Assembly: GCF_000227295.1 (NCBI RefSeq)
Contig: NZ_JH165054.1
Span: 460,628-524,627 of the forward strand
Direction of reading: 5' to 3'
Length of the DNA stretch: 64,000 nucleotides
Origin: Cutibacterium avidum ATCC 25577
Lineage (GTDB): Bacteria; Actinomycetota; Actinomycetes; Propionibacteriales; Propionibacteriaceae
Both the position numbers and the translations under genes were made by a program. Shown one piece after another: positions 16,058 through 25,319 of this stretch. Numbering within the stretch: the first letter of the stretch is position 1; each line of letters opens with the position of its first letter. A model generated the notes under the pieces. It ran no database searches. It was not told the DNA's origin and was given only the letters and a program-made list of their open reading frames with translations.

Positions 16058-17134
16058 ATGGTCATCGAATACACACCAGGGCCGCTGCTCGACGCGACTC
16101 GCCAGTTTCCCACCGTGCTGTGGAACGACTCGGCTGACCCGGACGAGCTTCGCCAGTCCATCTCTTTCGGCGCCGTCGGCGCCACATGTAACCCGACCAT
16201 CGCCTACACCTGCATCAAGCAGAAGAAGGACCGCTGGGCGGTCCGCATCAAGGAAATGGCCGAGGAGATGCCCGACTGCGGCGAGTCTGAGATCGGCTGG
16301 CGCGTCGTCCGCAAGTTGTCGGTCGAAGCCGCCAAGCAACTCGAACCGATCTTCGAGGAGCACAAAGGCCGCAACGGTCGCCTGAGCATCCAGACCGACC
16401 CGCGCCTCATCCGTAGCACCCAGGCGCTCGTCGACCAGGCTGTCGAGTTCTCGGAACTCGCCCCGAACATCATCGTCAAGGCTCCGGCCACCAAGGCTGG
16501 CATCGCCGCCATCGAAGAGGCCACCTACCGCGGCGTCTCGATGAACGTGACCGTGTCGTTCACCGTCCCGCAAGCCGTCACTGCCGCCGAGGCCATCGAG
16601 CGTGGCCTGAAGCGCCGCGAGGCCGAGGGCAAGGACGTCTCGACGATGGGCCCCGTCGTCACCCTCATGGCCGGCCGACTGGACGACTGGCTGAAGATCG
16701 TCGCCGATCGGGACCAGTTGTTCATCGACCCGGGTCATCTTGAATGGGCCGGAGTCGCCGCCCTGAAGCGCGCCTACCACGAGTTCCAGGAGCGCGGCCT
16801 GCGCGCCCGCCTGCTGCAGGCCGCCTTCCGCAACGTGCTGCATTGGTCCGAGGTGCAGGGTGCCGACATGGTCGTCTCGCCGCCCTTCAAGTGGCAGCAG
16901 CGCATCAACAACTCGGGTTACAAGCCCGTCAGCAAGATCGACGAGCCCGTCGATCCGAAGATCATGAAGACGCTGCAGTCAATCCCCGAGTTCGTCCGCG
17001 CCTACGAGCCGGACGGCATGACCATCGACGAGTTCGACACCTTCGGTGCCACTCTCCGCACGATCCGCGGCTTCCTCGACGCCGACAACGACCTGGACAA
17101 TCTGGTCCGCGACGTCATCACGCCTGCTCCCTGA
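16058..17134 (+). CDS. Transaldolase-family protein in the inositol island
   Basis: This 358-aa transaldolase-like class I aldolase has N-terminal TVLWNDSADPDELRQ and GAVGATCNPTIA, the family's D and CNP motifs. The strand NIIVKAPATKAG (about residues 145-156) carries the likely Schiff-base Lys, and MNVTVSF follows. It is longer than many transaldolases and diverges in the C-terminal third. A perfect predicted IolR operator covers its promoter, and it precedes idhA in the same direction. Transaldolase is not a textbook inositol enzyme. It may cleave a keto-sugar phosphate made from inositol isomers, or feed triose and hexose phosphates into the pentose pathway. GGAGGAG precedes the ATG. Confidence 0.75.
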   Translation: MVIEYTPGPLLDATRQFPTVLWNDSADPDELRQSISFGAVGATCNPTIAYTCIKQKKDRWAVRIKEMAEEMPDCGESEIGWRVVRKLSVEAAKQLEPIFEEHKGRNGRLSIQTDPRLIRSTQALVDQAVEFSELAPNIIVKAPATKAGIAAIEEATYRGVSMNVTVSFTVPQAVTAAEAIERGLKRREAEGKDVSTMGPVVTLMAGRLDDWLKIVADRDQLFIDPGHLEWAGVAALKRAYHEFQERGLRARLLQAAFRNVLHWSEVQGADMVVSPPFKWQQRINNSGYKPVSKIDEPVDPKIMKTLQSIPEFVRAYEPDGMTIDEFDTFGATLRTIRGFLDADNDLDNLVRDVITPAP

Positions 17135-17145
17135 TCGAGCGCCCA

Positions 17146-17181
17146 GGTTGGGGGCACTTTCGTCGCGATGGTGCCCCAACC
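17146..17181 (+). terminator. Hairpin after the transaldolase-like gene
   Basis: GGTTGGGGGCAC and GTGCCCCAACC pair with one bulged G. It lies 12 bases after the stop, has no T-run, and may be leaky toward idhA. Confidence 0.4.
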
Positions 17182-17300
17182 GTCTGATCAGCCATCCGCG
17201 TCATTCCGACCCGCCCGTCGGGAGCGGCCCACCGCGGGTCGCCTAACCGAGAACGCGGATCACGCACTCTTCATCCACGAATAAAAAGGAACCACCCAAG

Positions 17301-18290
17301 ATGCTCAAGATTGCCGTCATCGGTGCCGGCCGCATCGGTCACGTCCACGCCCGCTCCGTCGCGGCGCATCCCGACGCCGAGCTCGTCCTCGCCAGCGATC
17401 CCTTCGGCGACGCTGCCGAGAACCTGGCCAAAGAGTACGGCGCGCGCTTCACCAAGGACGCCGACGAGGTCTTCGCCGATCCCGACGTCGACGCCGTCAT
17501 CATTGGCTCGCCCACCGACCTTCACCTGGGCCAGCTCATCGCCGCCGCCAAGGCGGGCAAGGCCGTCCTGTGCGAGAAGCCGATCGCGCTCGAGGTCGCC
17601 AAGGTCGACCAGGTGCAGGCCGAACTCGACAAGATCAACACCCCGGTTATGTTCGGCTTCAACCGCCGCTTCGACCCCTCGTTCGCCGCTGCGGTGGACG
17701 CCGCCAAGTCCGGCAAGATCGGCACGGTCGAGCAGGTCACGATCATCAGCCGCGATCCCGCTGCTCCCCCGGCCCAGTACCTCACAGGGTCAGGCGGCAT
17801 CTTCTGCGACATGACGATCCACGACTTCGACATGGCCCGCCACATCTTGGGAGACGTCGTCGAGGTGAGCGCCTTCGGCCAGAACTTCAACGCCGACATC
17901 AAGGCTATCGGCGACTTCGATGCCGCCGTGATCGTGCTGCGTTCCTCGACTGGCGCGATCGCCACCATCACCAACGACCGCGCATGCGCGCCGGGCTATG
18001 ACCAGCGCCTCGAGATCCACGGCACGAGCGGCTCGGTGAGCATCGACAACGTTCGCCCCACCACGCTACGTCTCAACAACTCCGAGGTCACCGCGGCCCA
18101 GCAGCCGTACCTCGACTTCTTCCTCGAGCGTTACGCGGACGCGTACAGCCGCGAGCTGTCGGCATTCATCAAGGCCGTCTCCACGGGTGAGAAGCCGAAT
18201 CCCGGCATCGAGGACGCCGTCGCGGCCCTGCGACTGGCCGACGCCGCCACCGTGTCGGCCCACGAGGGCCACGCGGTGAGCCTCGTGTAG
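17301..18290 (+). CDS. idhA: Inositol 2-dehydrogenase (IdhA subtype)
   Basis: This 329-aa Gfo/Idh/MocA dehydrogenase oxidises an inositol to inosose with NAD. The N-terminal Rossmann motif is VIGAGRIGHVHA. CEKPIALE holds the catalytic Lys, and GFNRRFDP follows. GGIFCDMTIHDFDMARHILG carries the Asp/His active-site pair and closely resembles rhizobial IdhA. It differs clearly from IolG at 9168-10178, so the two may handle different isomers, such as myo- and scyllo- or D-chiro-inositol. The start is the ATG with AAAAAGGAACC upstream. It is the last gene of the island and is followed by a strong terminator. Confidence 0.9.
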   Translation: MLKIAVIGAGRIGHVHARSVAAHPDAELVLASDPFGDAAENLAKEYGARFTKDADEVFADPDVDAVIIGSPTDLHLGQLIAAAKAGKAVLCEKPIALEVAKVDQVQAELDKINTPVMFGFNRRFDPSFAAAVDAAKSGKIGTVEQVTIISRDPAAPPAQYLTGSGGIFCDMTIHDFDMARHILGDVVEVSAFGQNFNADIKAIGDFDAAVIVLRSSTGAIATITNDRACAPGYDQRLEIHGTSGSVSIDNVRPTTLRLNNSEVTAAQQPYLDFFLERYADAYSRELSAFIKAVSTGEKPNPGIEDAVAALRLADAATVSAHEGHAVSLV

Positions 18291-18304
18291 GCAGCGGTCT
18301 GGAC

Positions 18305-18347
18305 AGGGCGGTGGCCCGGGCATGGCGCCCGAGCCACCGCCCTTTTT
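18305..18347 (+). terminator. Rho-independent terminator after idhA
   Basis: An 11-bp stem AGGGCGGTGGC/GCCACCGCCCT (18305-18315 with 18333-18343) has an inner GC stem and runs into TTTTT (18343-18347). It closes the inositol island on the right. Confidence 0.85.
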
Positions 18348-18689
18348 CGTCCCCTTCTTTCTTCGTCTCTAGGCGTCGGTGACGTCTCCGTGCGTCGATG
18401 ATCTCGTCGCTCGAGGGTGCTCGCCCACCACCCCTGACCCACCAACGGGTGGTAATCCCGAAAACACATACACGAGCTGCCACCTGGAGTGGCAGGCTCA
18501 TTCAGACTTTTCGATATGTGCACGGGACTCACGAATCTCGGCGAGGCGACCCCCTCCACGGCTAAATTTCAACAGGGCCGAAACCGTAACTAACGGCCCA
18601 CCAGCCACGAAACGGCATGTCGATTGACCGACAGATCCGCTCGGTATCGTCTCGTAGTGCATTGTCCGCCACCGGAAGGGGCTGCCACG
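18348..18689. other. 342-base intergenic region before the MFS gene
   Basis: It is AT-richer than its surroundings. The only structure seen is a small hairpin near 18474-18500 (GAGCTGCCAC with GTGGCAGGCTC). A TATCGT -10-like hexamer about 40 bases before the ATG at 18690 has a TTGACC upstream, at shorter than ideal spacing. I see no gene. Confidence 0.4.
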
Positions 18690-20053
18690 ATGGCCGCCAA
18701 CACGCTGCCCACCAGTTCGATGCCCAATACTGAGATAGCGTCAACACGCATCTCCCCGGAATCCAGACGCTTCCTGCGCCATGTCACCGCTGCCACGGCG
18801 TTCGGAGGCGGACTCGACATCACGACCTCGGTATCATCAGCGTCGTCATCCTGCACATCAATCATGACCTGGGTCTCTCCCCCGCAATGGAAGGTCTGGT
18901 CGGCGCCGCAAGCCTGCTCGGTATTTTCATCGGCGCTCCACTCTTCGGCTACCTCACCGACAAGTTCGGCCGCCAGAAGATGTTCATGGTCGACATCATT
19001 TCCTTCATCGTCATTGGTGTCGCCCAGGCCTTCGTCACCGGCGGGGTGTCCCTGGCCATCCTCCGATTCCTGCTGGGCATGGCCATCGGCGCCGAATACT
19101 CGATCGGTGCCCCGATGCTGTCGGAATTCGCCCCGGCCCGGGAGCGTGGATCGAAGCTGGCCTTCCTTGAGTTGTGTTGGCGTATCGGTTTCCTCATCGC
19201 TGTTCTGCTGGGCTACGCGCTGTTGTGGCTCGGGGTCTCGTGGAAGTGGATCCTGGCGACCTCGGCGATTCCTGCTCTCGTCGTGTTGGGCCTGCGGATC
19301 GGTCTGCCAGAATCCCCACGCTGGCTGCTTCGTCACGGCCGTGAGGCCGAGGCTCGTGAGATCGTCGAGAAACACATGGGTCCGGAGTTCTTCGAGGCCG
19401 AGGAGTTCGCCGCGGAGTCGATCGGCGAGGACGGGTACCGCAAGCTCTTCCGCAAGGGTCAGCTGCGACGCACCGTCTTCGTCTGCATCTTCTGGACGTG
19501 CATCGTCACCCCGTACTTCGCCATCTTCACCTACGCCCCGAAGGTGCTGGAGTCCCTCAATGTGAAGTCCCAGGCGACCGGCACGATCCTCTCGAACACC
19601 GTCGGCGCGGTCGGTGCCCTCATCGGCCTGCTGGCCATCGACCGGATCGGTCGCCGCCGCATGCTCATTGGCCCGTTCTGGGTACAAATGGTGGTCCTGC
19701 TGGTCGTCGGCCTGTGGACGAACGCGCCGTCGTGGGTGCTGGTGCTCGGTCTGGCGGTCTTTGCCCTGGTCAACTCCTACAGTGACATCCTCACCGCCGT
19801 GTACCCGTCAGAGATCTTCGACACCGACATTCGCTCCAGCGGCGTCGGACTCGGGTCGGCGATGAGCCGTATCGGCGCCTTCCTCGGCACCTACCTGCTG
19901 CCCATCGGCATGGGGACGATCGGCATCAAGTGGTGCATGGTCATTGCGGCAGGATTGTGTGTCATTGGCGCGGTGACGGGCCAATTCATGGCCCCGGAGA
20001 CCATGAACCGCTCCCTCACCAGGACGTCCACCGGCGAGCTCATGGACACCTGA
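18690..20053 (+). pseudogene. Sugar-type MFS transporter with a one-base frameshift near codon 44
   Basis: The N-terminal 40-odd codons (ATG 18690 with GGAAGG upstream: MAANTLPTSSMPNTE...FGGGLDI) are in one frame. From about 18824 the homologous protein continues in the next frame as DLGIISVVILHINHDLGLSPAMEGL and onward to 20053. Joining them at 18821-18824 restores the FGGGLDI-x-DLGIISVV helix-1 block, so one base is missing. The rest keeps MFS features: LTDKFGRQK, RFLLGMAIGAEYSIGAP, LPESPRWLLRHG, DRIGRRRM and PSEIFDTDIRSSG. The intact protein would have about 454 aa. From the ATG at 18887 only 388 aa without helix 1 could be made. It is either a pseudogene or a sequencing error; the base is not in a homopolymer. 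Confidence 0.75.
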
Positions 20054-20066
20054 GCACTTGGGGCCT

Positions 20067-20084
20067 GGGATCTCGCCCGATCCC
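20067..20084. terminator. Hairpin between convergent genes
   Basis: GGGATC (20067-20072) and GATCCC (20079-20084) pair around TCGCCC, between the stops of the MFS gene and the minus-strand transglutaminase-like gene. It is short and has no T-run. Confidence 0.35.
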
Positions 20085-20096
20085 GGGTCGGCCAGG

Positions 20097-20729
20097 TCAG
20101 GCGGATACCCCGAATGGCCGGTATATCCACCTCTGGATTCCCGACCCCGTCAGCCAGGACTTCCAGACACTGACGACGGTGATCGGCGCCAGGGCGACGG
20201 TGGTGTCGATGCTGTTGAGCTTGGTGCGGTCCAATACGTCGGTGATGGGGACGAAGGCGACGTCTCCGGCTGTGTTGCCCGGACGTGATGCGCAGACGTC
20301 GAGCTCCTTGCCCTCGTACGTGACGCGCAGCCAGCTGTGGCCGGTGTGGTACCAGGGGTGGTGCTCCAACCGGACGCGTGCAGCATGGACCGGCTTCACC
20401 TGGAATCCGAGTTCCTCGAGCACTCGCCCGAGGACGATGTTGTACTGCCCCGAGTGGCCGTGACCAGCCGCGAGAGATGCCTCCGGGCTGAGCCACAGAT
20501 GCCAGCAGGAGTAATGGGTGTACATCCGGTGGACGAGCTGGGTGGCCTCATCGACGAGGGCCCAGCCGGTCTTGCCCGTCGCTCGGCAGGCCGCGACGAC
20601 GTCGTCAAAGGTACGCAGTGGTTCGTCGCCGGGCCCCTCAGGCAGGGCTGGTTCTGGTTTCGGCGCCGCCACGACGACCGGGACGACGATGGCTGCCACA
20701 CCGGCCAGCACGAGTGGGATCTTCTTCAT
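20097..20729 (-). CDS. Secreted or anchored transglutaminase-like protein
   Basis: This 210-aa protein has an N-terminal signal or anchor helix (MKKIPLVLAGVAAIVVPVVVA). Its core matches a transglutaminase-like cysteine-protease fold: Cys in THYSCWHLW, His in HTGHSWLRV, and Asp in GKELDVCAS, in the order expected for a Cys-His-Asp triad. It probably acts outside the membrane, and the substrate is unknown. Its ATG overlaps the TGA of the glycosyltransferase gene (ATGA), with CAGGAG inside that gene, so the two are translationally coupled. A cell-surface glycan or protein-modification pairing is possible. The triad assignment is from motif spacing only. Confidence 0.6.
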   Translation of the reverse strand: MKKIPLVLAGVAAIVVPVVVAAPKPEPALPEGPGDEPLRTFDDVVAACRATGKTGWALVDEATQLVHRMYTHYSCWHLWLSPEASLAAGHGHSGQYNIVLGRVLEELGFQVKPVHAARVRLEHHPWYHTGHSWLRVTYEGKELDVCASRPGNTAGDVAFVPITDVLDRTKLNSIDTTVALAPITVVSVWKSWLTGSGIQRWIYRPFGVSA

Positions 20730-21964
20730 CTGCGCTCCTGATGGTCGTCGGCGTGCTGGTCGTCTGTCTGCGGGGCGAGTGGGTCGTCGACGCCGCTTAG
20801 GACGTCGTGCCGGTCCTTGAGTTTCTGCTTCCAGTAGGGCTTCCTACCAGGACGTGCGGCAATCTCGGAATGAACAGCCAGCATCTTCTCGACACTGGCT
20901 TCCCAGGTGAACTGCTCGGCTCGCCGTCGAGCGGCCTCTCGCAGGTCGGGTCCTAGTCGGTCGGCCAGACGCACGGTTGCATCCGCCAAACCGTCGGCGT
21001 CGGGACTGCCAGCCTCTCCGCTGGTGGCATCGACGATCTCGTGTGCGCCTCCTCGGTTGGCGGTGACAACCGGGGTTCCGCAGGCGAGAGCTTCCAAGGA
21101 TGCCAACCCGAAGGTCTCCGCCGGGCACACTGACATGGAGAGGTCTGCCGCCGCAAAACGACGGGCAACTTCGTCGCGCCCTTCCACGAAACCGTTGAAG
21201 AAGACCGGGGCGTCGCCGGCCTGCTCCTTCAGGGTGTCAGCATCGGGACCGACACCGTACATATCCAGTCGCAGCGGGACACCGCGGCGATGCAATTCGA
21301 CGGCGGCAGCGACGGCCAACTGCGGGCTCTTCTCGTGACTCATCCGGCCGACGTAGCACAGCCTGAGGAGCCCGTCGGGGCGCGGGGTGGGAAGCCCGGG
21401 CTCGCGCTTGTCCGGATGGAAAGTCTCAAGGTCGACACCGAGAGGAACCTTGACGAGGCGAGCTCCAGTGTCGGCGAACTCACCCGCGGAGTAGTCCGAG
21501 GTGACGACGACCACGTCGAAGGACTTGGAGAGACGGCGATTCAGGGCGCCGACAGCGGCGGCGACGCCGAACTGACGACGCACCCACATCGTCAGCATGT
21601 CGTCGAGGCGTTCGTGGCTGAACAGGACCGAACCGATGCCGCGTCGAGTCGCCCAGCCGGCAGCTGGGGTGAGGGTCCACTTGTCGGAGGACTCGATGGA
21701 CGTGGGCCGGAAGCGATCAAGGATGTCGAGAGCACGCCAAGGCGTGGCGATCATGCGGTAACCGGCCGAAACTCGTGGTGCCGCGATCTCGACCGTGATG
21801 CCGGACTCCGACTCCGTGATGCGGTCCCTCGGTCCTGGAATGACGAGGATACGCTCGTGCCCTGCAGCGACGTATCCCCTGCCGAGGGCGTCGATGGCCA
21901 CCTTCATGCCACCCGAAACAGGGCCGACGAAGTTGGCGAGCTGAGCGATACGGAGGGTCGTCAC
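20726..21964 (-). CDS. GT4-type glycosyltransferase
   Basis: This 412-aa GT-B retaining glycosyltransferase has N-terminal QLANFVGPVSGGMKVAID, the glycine-rich acceptor-side loop of GT4 enzymes. The C-terminal nucleotide-sugar domain has LCYVGRMSHEKSP and the E-x7-E motif in ETFGLASLEALACGTPVV, then GGAHEIV. A charged tail of about 35 residues follows. It resembles mannosyltransferases that use GDP-mannose, but the donor cannot be fixed from sequence. The start is a GTG at 21964, the only one the open frame allows; GGAGGA abuts it directly, unusually close. It is coupled to the transglutaminase-like gene downstream. Confidence 0.85.
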   Translation of the reverse strand: MTTLRIAQLANFVGPVSGGMKVAIDALGRGYVAAGHERILVIPGPRDRITESESGITVEIAAPRVSAGYRMIATPWRALDILDRFRPTSIESSDKWTLTPAAGWATRRGIGSVLFSHERLDDMLTMWVRRQFGVAAAVGALNRRLSKSFDVVVVTSDYSAGEFADTGARLVKVPLGVDLETFHPDKREPGLPTPRPDGLLRLCYVGRMSHEKSPQLAVAAAVELHRRGVPLRLDMYGVGPDADTLKEQAGDAPVFFNGFVEGRDEVARRFAAADLSMSVCPAETFGLASLEALACGTPVVTANRGGAHEIVDATSGEAGSPDADGLADATVRLADRLGPDLREAARRRAEQFTWEASVEKMLAVHSEIAARPGRKPYWKQKLKDRHDVLSGVDDPLAPQTDDQHADDHQERR

Positions 21965-22029
21965 TCCTCCAGCCTATGTGGTGATGACGCATGACGGTGT
22001 CCGGGGTTGGGTCGAGTTCGCAGAAACCA

Positions 22030-22060
22030 CGAGCGCCGGCCCCTGGGGGACCGGCGCTCG
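22030..22060 (-). terminator. Terminator of the infA-rplQ operon
   Basis: CGAGCGCCGG (22030-22039) and CCGGCGCTCG (22051-22060) form a 10-bp GC stem, 21 bases after the rplQ stop. On the minus strand TGGTTTCT follows. This is the right end of the ribosomal superoperon. Confidence 0.7.
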
Positions 22061-22080
22061 GGTGTTTGAAGGAGGATGGA

Positions 22081-22662
22081 TCAGGCCTGAGTCTTCTCCT
22101 CGGCCTCAACGGCGTCCTGCTCGGCAGCCACGGGGGCGTCAGCAGCGGCGTTCTCGGCCAGGGTGTTGTGCTCGATGGCGGCGTCACCCTCGGTCTTCTC
22201 GGGGGCGACCTCCTTGACCTCCGGCTCCTTGGCGTCAGCCGCCTCGGTAGCGGTGTTGATCTGCGCCTTGGCGTCAGCAGCGCTGGCCGGAGCCTTGGAG
22301 GACACCTTCTCGGTGACGACCTCGATGACGGCCATGGGGGCGTTGTCGCCCTTGCGGTTGCCGATGCGGGTGATGCGGGTGTAACCGCCGTCGCGACCTT
22401 CCATGAGGGGGCCGATCTCGGTGAAGAGGATGTGCACGACGCCGCGGTCGGTGATCGTGCGGTTGACGATGCGACGGTTGGCGACGGTGTCGGTCTTGGC
22501 TCGGTTGATGAGCTTCTCGGCGAGCGGGCGGACGCGCTTGGCCTTGGTGACGGTGGTCACGACATGGCCGTGCTCGAAGAGCTGGCTGGCCAGATTGCGC
22601 AAGATGATCCGCTCGTGGGCCGGGGACCCGCCAAGACGGGGACCCTTAGTGGGCTTCGGCAT
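22081..22662 (-). CDS. rplQ: 50S ribosomal protein L17 (bL17) with acidic C-terminal extension
   Basis: Residues 1-120 are a normal bL17: [24 protein letters not shown], then RPLAEKLI and GGYTRI. Residues about 121-193 add a low-complexity Ala/Glu/Asp-rich tail ([18 protein letters not shown]), which is common in Actinobacteria and dispensable for the fold. It is the last gene of the infA-rpoA operon, 271 bases after rpoA. The ATG has GAGGAG upstream. Confidence 0.97.
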   Translation of the reverse strand: MPKPTKGPRLGGSPAHERIILRNLASQLFEHGHVVTTVTKAKRVRPLAEKLINRAKTDTVANRRIVNRTITDRGVVHILFTEIGPLMEGRDGGYTRITRIGNRKGDNAPMAVIEVVTEKVSSKAPASAADAKAQINTATEAADAKEPEVKEVAPEKTEGDAAIEHNTLAENAAADAPVAAEQDAVEAEEKTQA

Positions 22663-22901
22663 TCTTTTTCTCCTCGTGTGTCGGTGTGGCGGGCAGGTGG
22701 ACCCGCCGCGATCCGGCTGAGGGAGGACGGTTGCCCTCCCCTCCCCTTCCCCGTCAAGCGACGGGTGGGGGTGTGGCCAGGGTCCACCCCCCTGGCCTCC
22801 CCTCCGAAGAGAGGAAATCTTTGGTTGTCACAGCGACTCGACCCACTACTCAACCACAAACCAACTCGCGATCACCCGGCAGAGTCGAGCCACTCGGGGG
22901 A

Positions 22902-22925
22902 TGCAAGGGGGTCGCCCCCCTTGCA
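22902..22925 (-). repeat. Hairpin between rpoA and rplQ
   Basis: TGCAAGGGGG (22902-22911) and CCCCCTTGCA (22916-22925) form a perfect 10-bp stem with a 4-base loop, 9 bases after the rpoA stop. There is no T-run. It may set the rpoA/rplQ mRNA ratio. Confidence 0.5.
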
Positions 22926-22933
22926 CCAATAAA

Positions 22934-23953
22934 TCAGTACTGCTCGGTCTCCGCGTAATCATCGTCGTCACTGGCCTCGTCGTAAGCCTCGGCGGCGGCG
23001 AGCGGATCAAAGCCCGGGACGGAGTCCTTGAGAGCCAGGCCGAGCTCGGTCAGCTTCTCCTTGACCTCGTCGATGGACTTGGATCCGAAGTTGCGGATGG
23101 CGAGCAGATCCTGCTCGGAGCGGGAGACGAGCTCTCCGACGGTGTGGATGCCCTCGCGCTTGAGGCAGTTGTAGGAACGGACGGTGAGGTTGAGCTCCTC
23201 GACCGGGGTTCCGAGGCTCTCGGCGTACTCCTCCTCAACCGGGCCGGCACCGATCTCGATGCCCTCGGCGTCGGCATTGAGCTCACGCGTCAGACCGAAC
23301 AGCTCGACAAGGGTCTTACCGGCAGAGGCGACGGCGTCGCGCGGCTGAATGCTCGGCTTGGTCTCGACGTCGACGACGAGCTTGTCGAAGTCGGTGCGCT
23401 GCTCGACTCGGGTGGCCTCGACCTTGTAGGTGACCTTGAGGACCGGGGAGTAGATGGAGTCGACGGCGATCCGACCGATCTCGGAGTTCGGGTCGTCGTT
23501 GAGGGCGCTGGACACGTAGCCGCGTCCACGCTCGACGATGAGCTCCATCTCGAAGCGGCCATCGTCGTTGAGGGTGGCGATGTGCAGGTCCGGGTTGTGG
23601 ATGGTCACACCGGCCGGCGGGTTGATGTCGGCAGCGGTGATCTCGCCGGCGCCGGACTTGCGCAGGTACATGGCGACGGGCTCGTCCTCCTCGGAGGAGA
23701 GGACCAGGCCCTTGAGGTTCAGGATGATCTCGGTGACGTCCTCGACACAGCCCTCGATGGTGGAGAACTCGTGCTGGACTCCCTCGATCTTGATGCTCGT
23801 CACGGAGGCGCCCGGGATGGACGACAACAGGGTGCGACGCAGCGAGTTGCCGATGGTGTAGCCGAAGCCGGGCTCCAGGGGCTCGATGATGAACTTCGAG
23901 CGGAACTCGGAGATGGACTCCTCGGTGAGGGTGGGACGCTGTGCGATGAGCAT
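22934..23953 (-). CDS. rpoA: RNA polymerase alpha subunit
   Basis: This 339-aa protein has the N-terminal dimerisation domain ([29 protein letters not shown] at 28-55) and the C-terminal promoter/activator-binding domain ([23 protein letters not shown]). A linker and an acidic tail, [11 protein letters not shown], complete it. The length fits actinobacterial alpha. It is cotranscribed with the S13-S11-S4 genes and sits 251 bases after rpsD, a gap in which I see no gene. Confidence 0.98.
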   Translation of the reverse strand: MLIAQRPTLTEESISEFRSKFIIEPLEPGFGYTIGNSLRRTLLSSIPGASVTSIKIEGVQHEFSTIEGCVEDVTEIILNLKGLVLSSEEDEPVAMYLRKSGAGEITAADINPPAGVTIHNPDLHIATLNDDGRFEMELIVERGRGYVSSALNDDPNSEIGRIAVDSIYSPVLKVTYKVEATRVEQRTDFDKLVVDVETKPSIQPRDAVASAGKTLVELFGLTRELNADAEGIEIGAGPVEEEYAESLGTPVEELNLTVRSYNCLKREGIHTVGELVSRSEQDLLAIRNFGSKSIDEVKEKLTELGLALKDSVPGFDPLAAAEAYDEASDDDDYAETEQY

Positions 23954-24204
23954 GTTTTCTACCTTTCGCGCCGACCGCTATATGAAGGCGCAGAGGGGAA
24001 CAGGATGACGGGAACTCCCCGCCGCGAGGTTATTCAGTTGTTGCATCCCCGGGTCGACCGAAGTCGACCCGGGGAAAGCTGGGCTGCAAGGGGGTCGCCC
24101 CTCATCAGCTTCCAGGTGGCCTCAGAGCAATGCGCAACCACCGAGTCGGTGAAAATACGCAGTGACTTGGCTCACTCGGGGATCCAGGGGGGTGGCCCCT
24201 CGGA

Positions 24205-24810
24205 TCACTTGGAGTAGAGCTCGACGATGGCCTGCTCGTTGACGTCGACGACGATCTGCTCACGGGTGGGCAGCTGGTGGATCAGGATGCGCCCCTTGTT
24301 CGGACGCACCTCCAGCCAGGCCGGAACGTCGCGGGTCTCGAAGGTCTCGCGGGCGACGACGATCGGGTGGAGGTCCTTGGACTTCTCGCGAACGTCAATG
24401 ATGTCGTGGGTGCTCACGCGGTAGGAAGGAATGTTGACCTTCTTGCCGTTGACCAGGAAGTGGCCGTGGCTGACCATCTGGCGAGCCTGACGACGGGTGG
24501 CAGCAAGTCCGGCGCGGTACACGACGTTGTCGAGACGCGACTCGAGGATCTGCAGCAGGACGTCACCAGTCTTACCCTGGGCGCGATCCGCCTCCTCGTA
24601 GTAACGACGGAACTGCTTCTCCAGGACGCCGTAGGCGTAACGAGCCTTCTGCTTCTCGCGCAGCTGCAGCGAGTACTCGGAGTCCTTGGTACGACCGCGA
24701 CCGTGGACACCCGGAGGGTACGGACGACGCTCGAAGGACTTGTCGTTGCCGACAAGGTCAGTCCCGAGGCGACGGGACTTCTTGGTGAGGGGGCCGGTGT
24801 AACGGGCCAT
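24205..24810 (-). CDS. rpsD: 30S ribosomal protein S4 (uS4)
   Basis: This 201-aa primary 16S-binding protein begins MARYTGPLTKKSRRLGTDL. The S4 RNA-binding domain is at ESRLDNVVYRAGLAATRRQARQMVSHGHFLVNG (about 92-124). There is no zinc four-Cys motif at the N-terminus (C-minus type). The ATG has AAAGGA upstream. The gene follows rpsK by 30 bases. Confidence 0.98.
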   Translation of the reverse strand: MARYTGPLTKKSRRLGTDLVGNDKSFERRPYPPGVHGRGRTKDSEYSLQLREKQKARYAYGVLEKQFRRYYEEADRAQGKTGDVLLQILESRLDNVVYRAGLAATRRQARQMVSHGHFLVNGKKVNIPSYRVSTHDIIDVREKSKDLHPIVVARETFETRDVPAWLEVRPNKGRILIHQLPTREQIVVDVNEQAIVELYSK

Positions 24811-24840
24811 TGTGTATCAGTCCTTTGCTCTCGGAGTGGG

Positions 24841-25248
24841 TCAGACGCGGCGGCGCTTCGGCGGGCGGCATCCGTTGTGCGGAACGGGGGTGACGTCGGA
24901 GATCGGGCCGATCTCCAGGCCGACGGCCCCGAGGGAACGGATGGCGGTCTCACGGCCGGAGCCGGGACCCTTGACGAAGACGTCAACCCGCTTCATGCCA
25001 TGCTCCATGGCGCGACGTCCAGCGGCCTCGGCGGCCATCTGAGCGGCGAATGGGGTGGACTTACGAGAGCCCTTGAAGCCGACGGTGCCGGCAGAGGCCC
25101 ACGAGATCACCGCACCGGAAGGATCGGTGATGGCGATGATGGTGTTGTTGAACGTGCTCTTGATGTGCGCCTGTCCGGCGACGACGTTCTTCTTCTCCTT
25201 GCGGCGCACCTTGGTCTTGGGTGCAGCCTTGCGGCCTGCAGTAGCCAT
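24841..25248 (-). CDS. rpsK: 30S ribosomal protein S11 (uS11)
   Basis: This 135-aa platform protein has [19 protein letters not shown], then [16 protein letters not shown] and the C-terminal [15 protein letters not shown]. It has normal length. It sits between rpsM and rpsD in the alpha operon, with a GGAGA ribosome-binding site. Confidence 0.98.
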   Translation of the reverse strand: MATAGRKAAPKTKVRRKEKKNVVAGQAHIKSTFNNTIIAITDPSGAVISWASAGTVGFKGSRKSTPFAAQMAAEAAGRRAMEHGMKRVDVFVKGPGSGRETAIRSLGAVGLEIGPISDVTPVPHNGCRPPKRRRV

Positions 25249-25319
25249 GTGATGTCTCTCCTGAAATCAGTGTGATCTGCGCATCGATGAAGGTTGGTGA
25301 GTGCCCGATGGGCAGTGAC

